Assembly: GCF_018141185.1 (NCBI RefSeq)
Contig: NZ_CP058560.1
Span: 1,488,001 to 1,552,000, forward strand
DNA: 64,000 bases
Source of the DNA: Methanobacterium alkalithermotolerans
GTDB taxonomy: Archaea > Methanobacteriota > Methanobacteria > Methanobacteriales > Methanobacteriaceae
Reading direction: 5' to 3'
Both the position numbers and the translations under genes were made by a program. Of the stretch, positions 9,557 to 19,022 are shown in pieces. Each line of letters begins with the position of its first letter. Position 1 is the first letter of the stretch. The notes under the pieces were generated by a model. The model worked only from the letters and a program-made list of their open reading frames with translations. It had not been told where the DNA came from and did not search any database.

Positions 9557-10939
9557 TCATGCAAGTGCAGATTTAATAAACTCCGCTGAGATCTGTCTGA
9601 TTTGCTCGGCCATTTTTTTGGTTTTGGCTTCCAGAGTTATACGAATATATGCTTCAGTTCCAGAAGGTCTTACCAGAACCCAGCTACCATCTTTAAATGA
9701 AATCCGGACCCCGTCAATATTATTAACATCCACCACATTGTCAAATTGATTTTCCAGAGAAGAATTTACCATTTCCATAACTTTATTTTTATCTTCACCA
9801 GCGCATGGTATTTTTTCCCGGATACTGGGATAATCTGGTATGGATCTTAATAATTCAGATAAATTTCCGCTGGTGGAAACAAGTTCTACCACTTTTAATG
9901 CCGATAATATTCCATCAGGGCACATGCAAAAATCAGGATGTATCCATGTACCGGAGGGTTCTCCTCCAAAAGTAGCCTGATTTTCCACAATTGACTGGGC
10001 TACATGCACGTCTCCCACTCTGGTTCTGATTATTTCCCCACCTACCGCAGCTAAACATTCATCCATACACAGCGAAGCATCCACGGTGGTGATTATTTTT
10101 CCACCAATGGCCTGTGAAATTAAGGCCAGTAACTTATCAAAGTCCGCCATATTTCCTTTTTCGTCAACTGCAACCATTCGATCCCCATCTCCATCGTGAG
10201 CTATTCCTAAATCGGATTTGGTCATTTTAACAGTTTTCATAAGGACATCCAGGTTTTCTTCATTAGGTTCCACTTTACGACCTGGAAAGAATCCATCAGG
10301 TTGGCAATTCAATGAAATAACTTTACAGCCTGCTTTTCTTAAAATAATAGGGGATAAATAAGAAGCAGCACCTGAACCGCAGTCCACCACTACCTTTAAT
10401 TCCTGAGGTATTTTCACCATTCCCAGCACTTCGTTAATATACTGGTTTATTATTTCCTCTTCTTTTTCTATTGAACCAAGATGATCCCAGCTTTTATTCA
10501 GGAACTTTTGCTGGTGAAGCAAGTATTCTATTTCTTGCTCCTGTTTGATAGTATAAGCCATTCCATCCCTATTCCACAATTTAATTCCATTATCTGGGGA
10601 TGGATTATGAGAAGCAGTAATCATCACTCCCGCATCTGCATTTAAACGGGAAGCGGAAAATCCAACCACAGGAGTAGGCACCATTCCCAGTTCCAATACA
10701 TTGCATCCACATTCCAGTAAACCTGCGCATAACGCTTTTTCCAGCATATGGTTTGAAGTACGGGTATCATAACCCACTACAACTTTGCCTTTTCCACCTA
10801 AATAAGTACCTAAAGCTTTTCCAACATCTAAAGCCAGCTGAGTGGTAATATCCGATCCTATTTTACCTCTTATTCCTGAAGTACCAAAAAGACGAGGTAT
10901 TTCTTCTGGGTTTTCTGCAGACTGATTTGACATTTTCAT
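9557..10939 (-). CDS. glmM: Phosphoglucosamine mutase
   Basis: At 460 residues this is an alpha-D-phosphohexomutase family enzyme. RLFGTSGIRG marks the N-terminus, ITASHNPSPDNG carries the phosphoserine, DGDGDR binds Mg2+, GGEPSG reads the sugar and RPSGTE binds phosphate. The family in this context interconverts glucosamine-6-phosphate and glucosamine-1-phosphate. Its ATG overlaps the apgM stop (ATGA), so the two are translationally coupled, and glmU follows 78 bases downstream. A phosphomannomutase role cannot be fully excluded, but the glmU neighbour favours GlmM. Confidence 0.9.
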   Translation of the reverse strand: MKMSNQSAENPEEIPRLFGTSGIRGKIGSDITTQLALDVGKALGTYLGGKGKVVVGYDTRTSNHMLEKALCAGLLECGCNVLELGMVPTPVVGFSASRLNADAGVMITASHNPSPDNGIKLWNRDGMAYTIKQEQEIEYLLHQQKFLNKSWDHLGSIEKEEEIINQYINEVLGMVKIPQELKVVVDCGSGAASYLSPIILRKAGCKVISLNCQPDGFFPGRKVEPNEENLDVLMKTVKMTKSDLGIAHDGDGDRMVAVDEKGNMADFDKLLALISQAIGGKIITTVDASLCMDECLAAVGGEIIRTRVGDVHVAQSIVENQATFGGEPSGTWIHPDFCMCPDGILSALKVVELVSTSGNLSELLRSIPDYPSIREKIPCAGEDKNKVMEMVNSSLENQFDNVVDVNNIDGVRISFKDGSWVLVRPSGTEAYIRITLEAKTKKMAEQIRQISAEFIKSALA

Positions 10940-12168
10940 GCCCCAAATTTTTCAGATTTGTTCATTAAATCCAGCAGGATGTTCATCACATCCCTTCCCC
11001 TGATGCGACACAATCCTCCTTTGGTGGCGGAATTTTCATTAAATTTCTCCACTTCATCCACCCTTATTTCAGGGCCATTAATTACTATGGGGACCGGGTC
11101 GCCGGTGTGGTCCATAACAGATATGGGGGTGGAATGATCGGCAGTGAGTATGAAATAGGCTTCAGGTATTTGCCTAATTTTTTCCACCACTTTATCCACC
11201 TTTTCAATAAATTTTATTTTTTCCTGAAGATTTCCATCATGACCAGCTTCATCTGCTCCGTCAATATTTATAAGAATGAAGTCATAATCTTTTTTCGCAT
11301 TTTCAATGATGCTTTTGGTGATATTATCTAAATTAGTGTCTATTCCACCGGTGGCACCATCTACCTCCACCACATCCATTCCAGCTAATCGTGCAATTCC
11401 TTTTATTAATCCAGTTTCTGCAATACAAGCTGAATTAAGTCCATATTTTTCATTAAATGGCATTACGTCAGGCACAGCCCCTGCACCACGGGGAAGTATT
11501 ATATTGGCTGGATTTTCACCATTTTCCCTGCGCTTCATATTAACCGGATGGTCTTTTAACAGTTCATAGGATTTTTTCACTATTTTATTCAAAACAGCAG
11601 CTGTTTTAATAGCTTCTGGTGATGAATTCAAGGCTAAAACTTCTTTAGGAGGTTTACCATCATATTTTGGGTCAGAATCAGATACCTGATCAGATAAACC
11701 TTCTCCCCTCAACAGGAGAACCGCCCGGTGCCCGGTGGATTCTTTAAAAATTACTTCCACGTCTTCAAAGCCTTCTATCTCCATGGAATTTAGAGTGGAT
11801 GCAATTTCATCTGTGTTTTGCCTTATTCTACCTGCTCTTCTATCAGTTATTATTCCTTCTTCATTAGAGGTGGAAAAATTACACCGGAATGCAATATCTC
11901 CGGGCATGACATCCAGACCAACACCGGCAGCTTCAAAAGGGCCTCTTCCCGTATAAACCTTATAAGGATCATATCCTAAAATGGAAATGTGAGAGGTATC
12001 ACTACCTGCCCGGATGCCTGGTTTTATAGGATCCATGATTCCATTTATACCGGATTTAGCCATCTCATCCATATAGGGAGTATGGGCTGCTTCCAATGGA
12101 GTTTTATAATCAATTTCTTTCAGGGGACGATCTGCCATCCCATCAATTATCATTATTATCCCTGTCAT
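10936..12168 (-). CDS. apgM: 2,3-bisphosphoglycerate-independent phosphoglycerate mutase, archaeal type
   Basis: The 410-residue protein belongs to the alkaline phosphatase superfamily. IIMIIDGMADRP at the N-terminus holds the first metal aspartate, GSDTSHISILGYDP holds the serine nucleophile region, and INIDGADEAGHDG and LTADHSTP give the remaining metal ligands. It interconverts 3- and 2-phosphoglycerate in gluconeogenesis. The start ATG follows GGTGA. It begins a three-gene run with glmM and glmU, linking sugar phosphate supply to amino-sugar synthesis. Confidence 0.93.
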   Translation of the reverse strand: MTGIIMIIDGMADRPLKEIDYKTPLEAAHTPYMDEMAKSGINGIMDPIKPGIRAGSDTSHISILGYDPYKVYTGRGPFEAAGVGLDVMPGDIAFRCNFSTSNEEGIITDRRAGRIRQNTDEIASTLNSMEIEGFEDVEVIFKESTGHRAVLLLRGEGLSDQVSDSDPKYDGKPPKEVLALNSSPEAIKTAAVLNKIVKKSYELLKDHPVNMKRRENGENPANIILPRGAGAVPDVMPFNEKYGLNSACIAETGLIKGIARLAGMDVVEVDGATGGIDTNLDNITKSIIENAKKDYDFILINIDGADEAGHDGNLQEKIKFIEKVDKVVEKIRQIPEAYFILTADHSTPISVMDHTGDPVPIVINGPEIRVDEVEKFNENSATKGGLCRIRGRDVMNILLDLMNKSEKFGA

Positions 12169-12188
12169 GTTTTCACCTTTTCATGGCA

Positions 12189-12866
12189 TTAAACCAGCAA
12201 AATTCCCAGAAAAGCACCGGTAAGGGTGGCTAATAAATTTACATGTTCATTATTTAGATAATTTCTTCGCTCTAAAACTGCACCCAGAATACTATCCATA
12301 AAACAACCGACGGTACCTGCAATTATGGATATCTTCAATGAAATCAGGGGATCTGGATAAATTCCTAAAATATAGGCAAAAAATCCGATAATTCCTGCTC
12401 CTACAATTCCGGCAACGGTTCCTAAAACTGATATTCCTCCATCAGTACCGGGATTAACTTTTTTTAGAGTGGTAATCAATCTAGGTGTTTGTACCACACC
12501 AACTTCGCTGGCCAGGGTGTCGGCTGTGGCAGTGGCTACAGAACCAATAAATCCCCCTACAAATCCGTCATAGGAACCAAATGCGGCCATTACAAAGGGA
12601 ACAATCCCATTAGAAATAACGTTCTTGGCACTTCTTCTTCCTTCGTAAACACCAATTTCTTTTTTATACTCATGACGGTATTTGGTTGATACAAAACCTA
12701 GAATAAGAAAAATTAAGATTAAAACAAGCCAGTTAAAACCGGCAGAAAAAATAATTATGAGACCCATGACAACCATAAAAATAGATCCCCATAGATCCAG
12801 AGCACCTCGAATATAAGTTACGAGCCCTATTATCAGACAGAGGATCACATATAATGAGCTTATCAT
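12189..12866 (-). CDS. TIGR00297/DUF92-family integral membrane protein
   Basis: The 225 residues form about six hydrophobic segments. The segment with SNGIVPFVMAAF, GFIGSVATATADTLASEVGVV and the GTDGGIS-type loop is characteristic of the DUF92 family, which includes plant VTE6 phytyl-phosphate kinase and uncharacterised prokaryotic members. A prenyl-phosphate kinase role is possible by homology, and archaea have abundant isoprenoid phosphates, but this is not established. The gene ends 21 bases before the apgM start, probably in the same transcript. The start ATG at 12866 has only a weak upstream site. Confidence 0.8.
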   Translation of the reverse strand: MISSLYVILCLIIGLVTYIRGALDLWGSIFMVVMGLIIIFSAGFNWLVLILIFLILGFVSTKYRHEYKKEIGVYEGRRSAKNVISNGIVPFVMAAFGSYDGFVGGFIGSVATATADTLASEVGVVQTPRLITTLKKVNPGTDGGISVLGTVAGIVGAGIIGFFAYILGIYPDPLISLKISIIAGTVGCFMDSILGAVLERRNYLNNEHVNLLATLTGAFLGILLV

Positions 12867-12909
12867 GTTGGTCCCAATTTTCCGGTTTTTAAATTAAATA
12901 CTAAAAAAA

Positions 12910-13497
12910 TTATTGTGGTTCTTCCAAGACCTTGGTTTTTATAATTTCAACTCTTTTGAGAGGATAAATCTTTTTAGCACGGTGATAAATTTCAGATGCT
13001 ATTTTACCAGTTACCACAGCTTCTACCAGTTCAGTGAAACTTTTATCTGCAACAATTTTCTTTAAGAGTTCATCTATAGTTTCTCGCATGAACTTTTGCT
13101 GGGATGACTTGGCCCGGCGAGTGGTAATGGCCAGCACATGCAATTTTATTTTATAGCCTTCTTTGGTTTCCACAATAACCGGAGCATCTATTCGGCTGCT
13201 TCCCCGCCTAATCATGCTTCTTACATAATCAGTGGTCACTTCATGCCCGATGAACTTGGTATGTGCAGTATCTCCCACCACATTTTTTACCTGGAACTTT
13301 AATTTTACATATTGTTTGGAAAAGTCACCAGCTAACTCTCTCATGGTGGCTTCCACTTTCCTTTTTACTAGAAAATCAGGGTCTCTTGAAGGAGTAATTC
13401 CTATTTCATCTTCTCCAAATCCTTCTGGACTAATTATTCTGTACCATTGTTTTTCTTTCCATGTATCTCTTACTCTTCTTCGTCTAGCTTTAGCCAT
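12910..13497 (-). CDS. rps3ae: 30S ribosomal protein S3Ae (eS1)
   Basis: The protein has 195 residues, a basic N-terminus (MAKARRRRVRDTWKEKQWY) and the eS1 core with HEVTTDYVRSMIRRGSSRID. It is a small-subunit protein near the mRNA exit found in archaea and eukaryotes. Start ATG at 13497 follows AGGTGAT. The gene heads the run that continues into the DUF92 membrane protein and ApgM; a 465-base spacer upstream separates it from the next gene and presumably contains its promoter. Confidence 0.96.
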   Translation of the reverse strand: MAKARRRRVRDTWKEKQWYRIISPEGFGEDEIGITPSRDPDFLVKRKVEATMRELAGDFSKQYVKLKFQVKNVVGDTAHTKFIGHEVTTDYVRSMIRRGSSRIDAPVIVETKEGYKIKLHVLAITTRRAKSSQQKFMRETIDELLKKIVADKSFTELVEAVVTGKIASEIYHRAKKIYPLKRVEIIKTKVLEEPQ

Positions 13498-13962
13498 TAT
13501 TAATCACCTTTAATTTGTGAAATATGGGGATAAAAAAATTTCCAATTGTTATTCAAGAACACTTAAAATTATATTTTAACATATAAATTATTCGCAATAT
13601 CGAAATTCTTTTATAAATCCTTTATTTATAGCTTATAAATTATTTAAGTGCTTCTTATATTTCAAGGTTCAGATGCCTGCGTTAAACATCTATTAAAATA
13701 AACCTATTATTTATTGTCTAAATTTTCAGGAAGTTTATCCTTATTATAATTGAGAATTAAATCAAAAACCCGCCCAAGGGGTACCTTAACTTTTTTTATT
13801 CCTAGTATTTAAAAGTGTGGTACCGGACCCTATCAAAATCATCACTAACTTAAAATAAATTAAAAGCAATATTTACTAAATATGATTCTAATTAAAAATA
13901 ATTTGGTATTTTAAATATTTATCTATCTAATTCTTAAAAATATATTATTAAATTTAATAGAA
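13498..13962. other. Spacer with promoter region of rps3ae and a broken small ORF
   Basis: This 465-base spacer contains the upstream region of rps3ae and one short stretch that looks coding on the minus strand (13707-13842, listed separately). The rest is AT-rich. I see no tRNA, no repeat array and no other open frame that I would defend. Two GGTACC sites at about 13780 and 13820 fall within the small ORF. Confidence 0.6.
13707..13842 (-). pseudogene. Possible small gene of about 44 codons broken by a one-base insertion
   Basis: From ATG at 13842 the minus strand reads MILIGSGTTLLNTRNKKS and then stops. The stop comes just after a run of seven A (T7 at 13791-13797 on the plus strand). If one A is removed the frame continues VKVPLGRVFDLILNYNKDK and ends at TAA 13707-13709, giving 44 residues. 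The downstream frame looks coding and is less AT-rich than the spacer. A GTGAT motif lies next to the ATG. It may be a decayed gene, a homopolymer sequencing error, or chance. I recognise no family. Confidence 0.35.
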
Positions 13963-14295
13963 TTATAATGGTTTATTCATAAATTCCACATGTTTTCTAT
14001 ATCTTTCCAGCACTTCTTCTGTACTTCCTTCATCCAGAACTACCTTTATCCCGGCATTTTCCAGACCAAATTTAGCATTCATCCCTGCCTGGGCACAGAT
14101 TACCACATCACAATCTTTTATCATATCCAAAAGCATGTTCCATTGATGTTTCATAGAAACATCTATCTGTGATTTTCGATTTTCTAAAAAAGTTAATTTA
14201 AGATTTTTTTCATCAAATTCATATATAGGTAAAATTTTAGCCTTTCCAAAATGAGATACATTGTTTCCATCAGAAGTAGTAACTGCAATTTTCAT
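13963..14295 (-). CDS. NifX/NifB-type dinitrogenase cofactor-like (Fe-Mo cofactor biosynthesis fold) protein
   Basis: The 110-residue protein begins MKIAVTTSDGNNVSHFGKA, the signature of the NifX/NifB C-terminal fold (nitrogenase accessory factor-like), with later VVICAQAGMNAKFGLENAGI. Small stand-alone members are common in methanogens, usually without a nif locus nearby; they are thought to bind metal clusters or take part in iron-sulfur handling. Start ATG at 14295 follows GGTGAT. It ends a run with a methyltransferase and an iron-sulfur flavoprotein, but a functional link is not shown. Confidence 0.85.
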   Translation of the reverse strand: MKIAVTTSDGNNVSHFGKAKILPIYEFDEKNLKLTFLENRKSQIDVSMKHQWNMLLDMIKDCDVVICAQAGMNAKFGLENAGIKVVLDEGSTEEVLERYRKHVEFMNKPL

Positions 14296-14318
14296 TAAAT
14301 CACCTTAAAATCATTAAA

Positions 14319-15053
14319 TTATTTTAAACCTACAAAAACCGGGATTTGCCCAGAATCAGGATTCCAAATGTCTTTAGAAAATTCTCTGTATATGGAAACT
14401 GAGAAACCAGTATTTTTCATTATTTCTGATATCTGCTCTAATTCAAAAACACCAATGTCATGGCAGTCTATATCAAAATCAACCTTTCCTTTTTCTTTTA
14501 TCAAAAAAACAAAATTGGCATGGAATATATTATCTTCTAAATGTGACTGGCATATTCTGGCTAACTTTAAATTGTCTTCCACTACAGTGTCAACCGATAC
14601 CCTTCCTTCTACCCAGTTATTTTTATTTATTCCCAGATCAAAAATTACCAACCCTCCCTCTTTAAGATGGCTATAAAAATTTTGCAGAGCGGTTTTAAAA
14701 TCTTCCAGACTTAAATTATAGTTCATCGCACTAAAAAGGCAGGTTATAATATCAAATCTTTTATCAATATTCAGATTCTGCATATCTCCTTCTATAAATT
14801 CAACATCAGGTGATTTTTGCCCGGCAATATCAATCATTTCTTTGTTAATATCCAGTCCCATGACTTTGAATTTATTTTTGAGTATATTTACATGACTTCC
14901 AGTTCCACAGGCTACATGTAAAAGAAGATTTCCTGTTATCTGCTTTTTCTGGGTAATCCATTCAATAAATTCACATTCTCGCCTATAATCCTTTTTTGAG
15001 TATATTTTATCATAATATTTGGCTAAATTTTTATATAATTCCTGACCGGGCAT
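14319..15053 (-). CDS. Class I SAM-dependent methyltransferase
   Basis: LLHVACGTGSHVNILK is motif I that binds S-adenosylmethionine, followed by VMGLDINKEMIDIA (acidic motif II) and FDIITCLFSAMNY (motif IV region). The fold is a Rossmann-type methyltransferase of the Methyltransf_25 group; the substrate is unknown. ATG at 15053 (MPGQELYKN) is preferred over an in-frame GTG three codons upstream because GGTGG lies five bases before it, giving 244 residues. Eleven to twenty bases separate it from the flavoprotein gene stop upstream, consistent with one operon. Confidence 0.85.
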   Translation of the reverse strand: MPGQELYKNLAKYYDKIYSKKDYRRECEFIEWITQKKQITGNLLLHVACGTGSHVNILKNKFKVMGLDINKEMIDIAGQKSPDVEFIEGDMQNLNIDKRFDIITCLFSAMNYNLSLEDFKTALQNFYSHLKEGGLVIFDLGINKNNWVEGRVSVDTVVEDNLKLARICQSHLEDNIFHANFVFLIKEKGKVDFDIDCHDIGVFELEQISEIMKNTGFSVSIYREFSKDIWNPDSGQIPVFVGLK

Positions 15054-15072
15054 GCCTCCCACCTGGCAATAA

Positions 15073-15642
15073 TTAATCTTTTATTTTCTTAATCAGAGAA
15101 GCCACGTTATTTCCAAAGCGCCTTATAGTTTCCAGGCCTTCTTCATCTTCTTCTACTTCTCCAGGAGCCCAACCAAATACCATGTTCCAGTAGGTGGATC
15201 CAGGAACAATCATATCATTAATAAAAAAGAACATGAGCATTTCCTGAATGGTGGCAGTATGTCCTCCTCTTCGGGCTACCGCAATAGGTCCTCCTACCTT
15301 CCAGCTTAAAAATTTATCAGTGGCTCGAGATACCATTCCGATTCTCTGTAATGCGGCCATAATGGATCCTCTTGCTGTCCCGAAATAAACCGGACTTCCC
15401 ACAATGAATCCATCAGATTTCCTGATTTTTTCTATTATTTCATTTAGCCCGTCATCTATTTTGCACTTTTTTATTTTAGCACATTTAAGACAGGCATGAC
15501 AGGAATCAATATTCATATTTCTAAGTGATATGATCTCTGCTTCCAGACCATTTTGCTCTATTTCTTTTGCACATTCTTCAAGAACCTGCATGGTGTTACT
15601 TTTTTTTCGAGGACTGGCACATACCAAAAGCACTTTTTGCAT
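15073..15642 (-). CDS. Iron-sulfur flavoprotein / NADPH-dependent FMN reductase family
   Basis: The 189-residue protein has a flavodoxin-like FMN loop (CASPRKKSNTMQ, residues 9-20) and a compact cysteine cluster CHACLKCAKIKKC (Cx2Cx2Cx5C, residues 48-60) that matches the [4Fe-4S] motif of methanogen iron-sulfur flavoproteins (Isf). GFIVGSPVYFGTARGSIMA is the second FMN contact region. Isf proteins shuttle electrons and can reduce O2 or peroxide. Start ATG at 15642 follows GGAGTGAT. The physiological partner is not evident from neighbours. Confidence 0.9.
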   Translation of the reverse strand: MQKVLLVCASPRKKSNTMQVLEECAKEIEQNGLEAEIISLRNMNIDSCHACLKCAKIKKCKIDDGLNEIIEKIRKSDGFIVGSPVYFGTARGSIMAALQRIGMVSRATDKFLSWKVGGPIAVARRGGHTATIQEMLMFFFINDMIVPGSTYWNMVFGWAPGEVEEDEEGLETIRRFGNNVASLIKKIKD

Positions 15643-16065
15643 AAAATCACTCCTTTAAAAATATTCTATTTATTTTAATTTATATAACTTAACAAAAATC
15701 TTTAAAATAATATTTCCATCTTTATTAGTTACCATATCTCTAATTTGTATTTTTAAGCTGATTTTAAGTTTTTGAATACTTTTTACAGGATATGCCAAAA
15801 AACACCTTAAAAAGAAAATAATCTCCAATTTAAGAAATAACCAATAATATGAATTTTTACCTTCTGGTGATGTTATAAAAATTCAAAATCAGGCATAAGA
15901 ATCTTTAGAATTAATAGTGGGGTTATAAACTGAAGCCCGGGAATTTTATGGCTATTTTTTTTATAAAGGCCCTGGAGGCCCATATTTGCCCCAAAATTCT
16001 AATCAAATAAAAAATAAATATTCCCGGTTAAAAATCTTTTTTAAGAGTGCTTTAAAATATAAACA
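15643..16065. other. Spacer upstream of the iron-sulfur flavoprotein
   Basis: This 423-base spacer is mainly AT-rich and should hold the flavoprotein promoter. On the minus strand two short open frames occur: a 36-codon frame from ATG 15983 to 15873, locally richer in G and C, and a frame of about 65 codons without ATG that runs towards 15660. Neither has a good ribosome binding site or a family I recognise, so I do not call them genes. No structured RNA is evident. Confidence 0.5.
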
Positions 16066-16836
16066 TCATAATTCATCCACTTCGGCACCGGCTAAAGCAT
16101 GCTGGCAGGGACAATCTTTATCATAACTCAAGGACTTAATTGTGGATTCTATAAGATCAACCAGGTTATTTTTTCTTTTATCCATTATTTCAAACACTTC
16201 ATCTATGGTTAATTTGTAAGGAGAGATAGATGCTGCATAATTGGAAACCAGGCAGATACTTGAATAGCACATTTCCAATTCTCTAGATAGTATAACTTCT
16301 GGTATTCCGGTCATGCCTACCAGAGTTCCGCCCAGGATTTGAAACATCTTAATTTCAGCAGCAGTTTCAAAACGAGGCCCTTCGGTACATACATATACTC
16401 CCTGATCTACTACCTTACCTGAAGATATCAAAACCGATCTTAAATGACTACAGTAAGGTGAAGTAATATCTATGTGGACGGTACGTTCATCATAGAAAGT
16501 CCCGGGGCGCATTTTAGTAAAATCCAGAAAATCATGAGGTATAACAAAATCTCCCGGTGCAATTGATTCTTTAAGTGATCCCACGGCATTGGTTGCTAAA
16601 ATTTGAGTTACTCCTATCTTCTTCAAGGCCCATAGATTGGCCCGGTAATTAATCATATGGGGAGGATAATCATGATCAGATGCATGGCGAGGAATAAAAG
16701 CTATGTCCTTTTCCTGGAATTTAAATAATGATATCTCGGGAGAATTACCATAAGGCGTTTCAATTATCTTTTTTTTTATGTCCTGTCCATGTTCTGTAAT
16801 TTCATAAACTCCCGTACCACCAATAATCCCTATCAT
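16066..16836 (-). CDS. mtnP: Methylthioadenosine/methylthioinosine phosphorylase family
   Basis: The 256-residue protein is a trimeric purine nucleoside phosphorylase-2 family enzyme: GIIGGTGVYE (phosphate loop), PRHASDHDYPPHMINYRAN (the family signature), CTEGPRFETAAE and GMTGIPEVILSRE. In human MTAP the base is read by TDYD; here the equivalent stretch is SNYAA with N199, the pattern of enzymes that prefer 6-oxopurines. Methanogens deaminate methylthioadenosine first and then cleave methylthioinosine, so that role is likely. Start ATG follows GGTGG. A hairpin terminator of rtcB lies just upstream. Confidence 0.9.
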   Translation of the reverse strand: MIGIIGGTGVYEITEHGQDIKKKIIETPYGNSPEISLFKFQEKDIAFIPRHASDHDYPPHMINYRANLWALKKIGVTQILATNAVGSLKESIAPGDFVIPHDFLDFTKMRPGTFYDERTVHIDITSPYCSHLRSVLISSGKVVDQGVYVCTEGPRFETAAEIKMFQILGGTLVGMTGIPEVILSRELEMCYSSICLVSNYAASISPYKLTIDEVFEIMDKRKNNLVDLIESTIKSLSYDKDCPCQHALAGAEVDEL

Positions 16837-16869
16837 TAATTCACCACCAATTTGATTATGATCATATCA

Positions 16870-16900
16870 AAATAATAAAAAATCCACTAGTGAAGTGGAT
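16870..16900 (-). terminator. Intrinsic-type terminator after rtcB
   Basis: On the minus strand a perfect seven-base stem, ATCCACT and AGTGGAT (16882-16900) around a five-base loop, is followed directly by TTTTTTATTATTTT. It lies about 65 bases past the rtcB stop and before the mtnP start, so it probably ends the rtcB transcript. Archaeal termination mainly needs the T-run. Confidence 0.6.
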
Positions 16901-16964
16901 ATTATATAAATTATGCATGGAATGTTTTCTAAACTAATCTACATTAAAAAATAAATTAAGGGAA

Positions 16965-18413
16965 CTAACCTTTGGCTACACCTAAAGGAACCATTTTAGC
17001 AACTAATTTAGAGATACCTGCCTTATGGACTGTTTCTACAACTTCATCAACGTCTTTATAGGCTCCAGGTGCTTCTTCAGCCACCACGGGCATGGAAGTC
17101 GCCCTTATGACAATGCCTTTACTTTCCAGGTATTTTTGAACTTCTTCTCCCTTATACTCTCTTTTGGCACCGGCCCTACTCATCTTTCGGCCAGCCCCAT
17201 GGGCAGTTGACCCGAATGTTTCTTCCATAGCAGTCTGCGTACCATGGAGCAGGTAAGAAGCAGTTCCCATAGTACCGGGAATCAATACTGGTTGGCCAGT
17301 TTCCCTATAATCAGAGGGTATTTCTTTTCTACCTGGTCCAAATGCACGGGTAGCTCCTTTACGATGCACATATAACCTGGTGGCTTTCCCCTTTATTTCA
17401 TGGACTTCTTTTTTGGCAATGTTATGGGCCACATCATAGAGCACACTCATTCCCATATCTTCTGCACTTTTTTGGAAAATTTCTTCAAAGGATTCTCTTA
17501 CCCAGTGTAATATCATTTGTCGATTAGCCCAACCATAATTAGCTGCTGCTGCCATGGCCTTAAAATAATCTTGAGCCTCATCAGAATCTACAGGTGCACA
17601 GGCAAGTTGACGATCAGGTATATTTATTTTATGCCGTTTATAAGCTTTATCCATTATTCTTAGATAATCTGAGCAGACCTGATGGCCACAACCCCGGGAC
17701 CCGGAATGAATCAGCACAGCTATTTCTCCTTTACTGATTCCAAATTTTTCAGCAGCAGATGGTTCGAAAATGCTTTCAACTTTTTGAACCTCTAAAAAAT
17801 GATTTCCAGAACCCAATGAACCTAATTGGGGAATACCTCTTTTTTTAGCCTTTTCACTGACCTTTTCTGAGTCAGCATCTTCCATTTTCCCATTTTCTTC
17901 CAGATATTTTAAATCTTCTTCCCATCCATAACCATTTTCCACAGCCCATTCTGCACCCTGGTTAAGTACTTCATCAATCTGGCCTCCAGCAAGCCTTAAT
18001 TTTCCTTTACTTCCTACTCCAGATGGAACATTTTTAAAAAGGGTATTTATGAGTTCTTTGATTTTTGGCTGGATTTCTTCCTGGGTGAGATTTGTTCTTA
18101 CCATTCTCACTCCACAATTTATATCGAATCCAACTCCCCCTGGACTTATAACTCCTGTCCTGGCACTGAATGCACCTACTCCTCCAATACTGAAACCATA
18201 TCCAAAGTGGATATCCGGTAATCCTATGGAAAACTTTTGTATTCCCGGTAAAGATGCCACATTGGCCACCTGATCCACAGCACCTTTTTCCAGATCTTTT
18301 AGTGAATTATCATCCAGAAAAATTCTCCCTGGAACCCTCATACTTTTTTTATAGTCGCTGGGAACTTCCCAAACACAATCTCTAACTTTGTTTAGAACTT
18401 CTTCCATACTCAT
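16965..18413 (-). CDS. rtcB: tRNA-splicing ligase RtcB
   Basis: The 482-residue protein has the RtcB signatures: [12 protein letters not shown] with the metal-binding Asp-Cys, [23 protein letters not shown] with the guanylylated/metal histidines, and HGAGRKMSR near the C-terminus. It joins tRNA halves from intron splicing through a GTP-dependent 3'-phosphate/5'-hydroxyl ligation with Mn2+. No intein is present. The archease cofactor gene sits 153 bases upstream on the same strand, the expected partner. Start is ATG at 18413 with a modest GGGTT site. Confidence 0.97.
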   Translation of the reverse strand: MSMEEVLNKVRDCVWEVPSDYKKSMRVPGRIFLDDNSLKDLEKGAVDQVANVASLPGIQKFSIGLPDIHFGYGFSIGGVGAFSARTGVISPGGVGFDINCGVRMVRTNLTQEEIQPKIKELINTLFKNVPSGVGSKGKLRLAGGQIDEVLNQGAEWAVENGYGWEEDLKYLEENGKMEDADSEKVSEKAKKRGIPQLGSLGSGNHFLEVQKVESIFEPSAAEKFGISKGEIAVLIHSGSRGCGHQVCSDYLRIMDKAYKRHKINIPDRQLACAPVDSDEAQDYFKAMAAAANYGWANRQMILHWVRESFEEIFQKSAEDMGMSVLYDVAHNIAKKEVHEIKGKATRLYVHRKGATRAFGPGRKEIPSDYRETGQPVLIPGTMGTASYLLHGTQTAMEETFGSTAHGAGRKMSRAGAKREYKGEEVQKYLESKGIVIRATSMPVVAEEAPGAYKDVDEVVETVHKAGISKLVAKMVPLGVAKG

Positions 18414-18566
18414 AATAACCCTCTATAAATTTTTTTAAATTTAACTACGCCCTGATGGATATAATCTGCCGGAAATCATTATTTAATAAAATATAACTCT
18501 AAATAAAATCAATAAAAAAACCATCTGAACTTTCTATTCTTCTTTAATCTTTGATAAAGACACTTT

Positions 18567-19022
18567 TCATAAATCTAATATGACTCTCACCCTATATCCA
18601 TTTTCCTCTATTACTTCCATCATATGGAATGTCACTGCTTTTACTTCATCCCGTCTTTCATGAATTTCAGGATTGAATTTTTCACCACGGAACAAACCAT
18701 GGAGAATATAATCTTCCCCCTCTTTTTTAATATTCACCTTAAAATCTGAAAACACCATAAATTCCACGTCATGTAAAAATATGAGTTCTTCCAGGTAATC
18801 ATAAAGAAGAGATACTTTATCTTCTGATTTAACTTCAATTTCTCTTTTTTCCACTTTCTGAATCTGAGAAGTACGGGTCATCACTTCGAACATGGCCAGG
18901 CCCGCATTTTCAAATGACTCTTCTAGGGTAGATCCATAAGCAAGGTAACCCGCATCTGCTGTTACATCAAAAAATTCGAATTGGGGTCGGGATCCATTAC
19001 CTGAATCAAAATTATTATTCAA
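18567..19022 (-). CDS. Archease, RtcB cofactor
   Basis: The 151-residue protein carries FEFFDVTADAGYLAYGSTLEE, with the aspartates that bind the metal in archease, and ends with the conserved VRVILDL. Archease accelerates RtcB guanylylation and metal exchange. The rtcB gene follows directly downstream, supporting the pair. The start is TTG at 19022, with GGAGTG eight bases upstream; no ATG is available near the conserved N-terminus. Neighbouring gene order matches that remembered for Methanothermobacter. Confidence 0.95.
   Translation of the reverse strand: MNNNFDSGNGSRPQFEFFDVTADAGYLAYGSTLEESFENAGLAMFEVMTRTSQIQKVEKREIEVKSEDKVSLLYDYLEELIFLHDVEFMVFSDFKVNIKKEGEDYILHGLFRGEKFNPEIHERRDEVKAVTFHMMEVIEENGYRVRVILDL

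Noticed and set aside
15873..15983. 36-codon minus-strand ORF in the spacer above the flavoprotein gene
   Set aside because: No good ribosome binding site, no family likeness and no supporting conservation visible; kept only as a note in the spacer entry.
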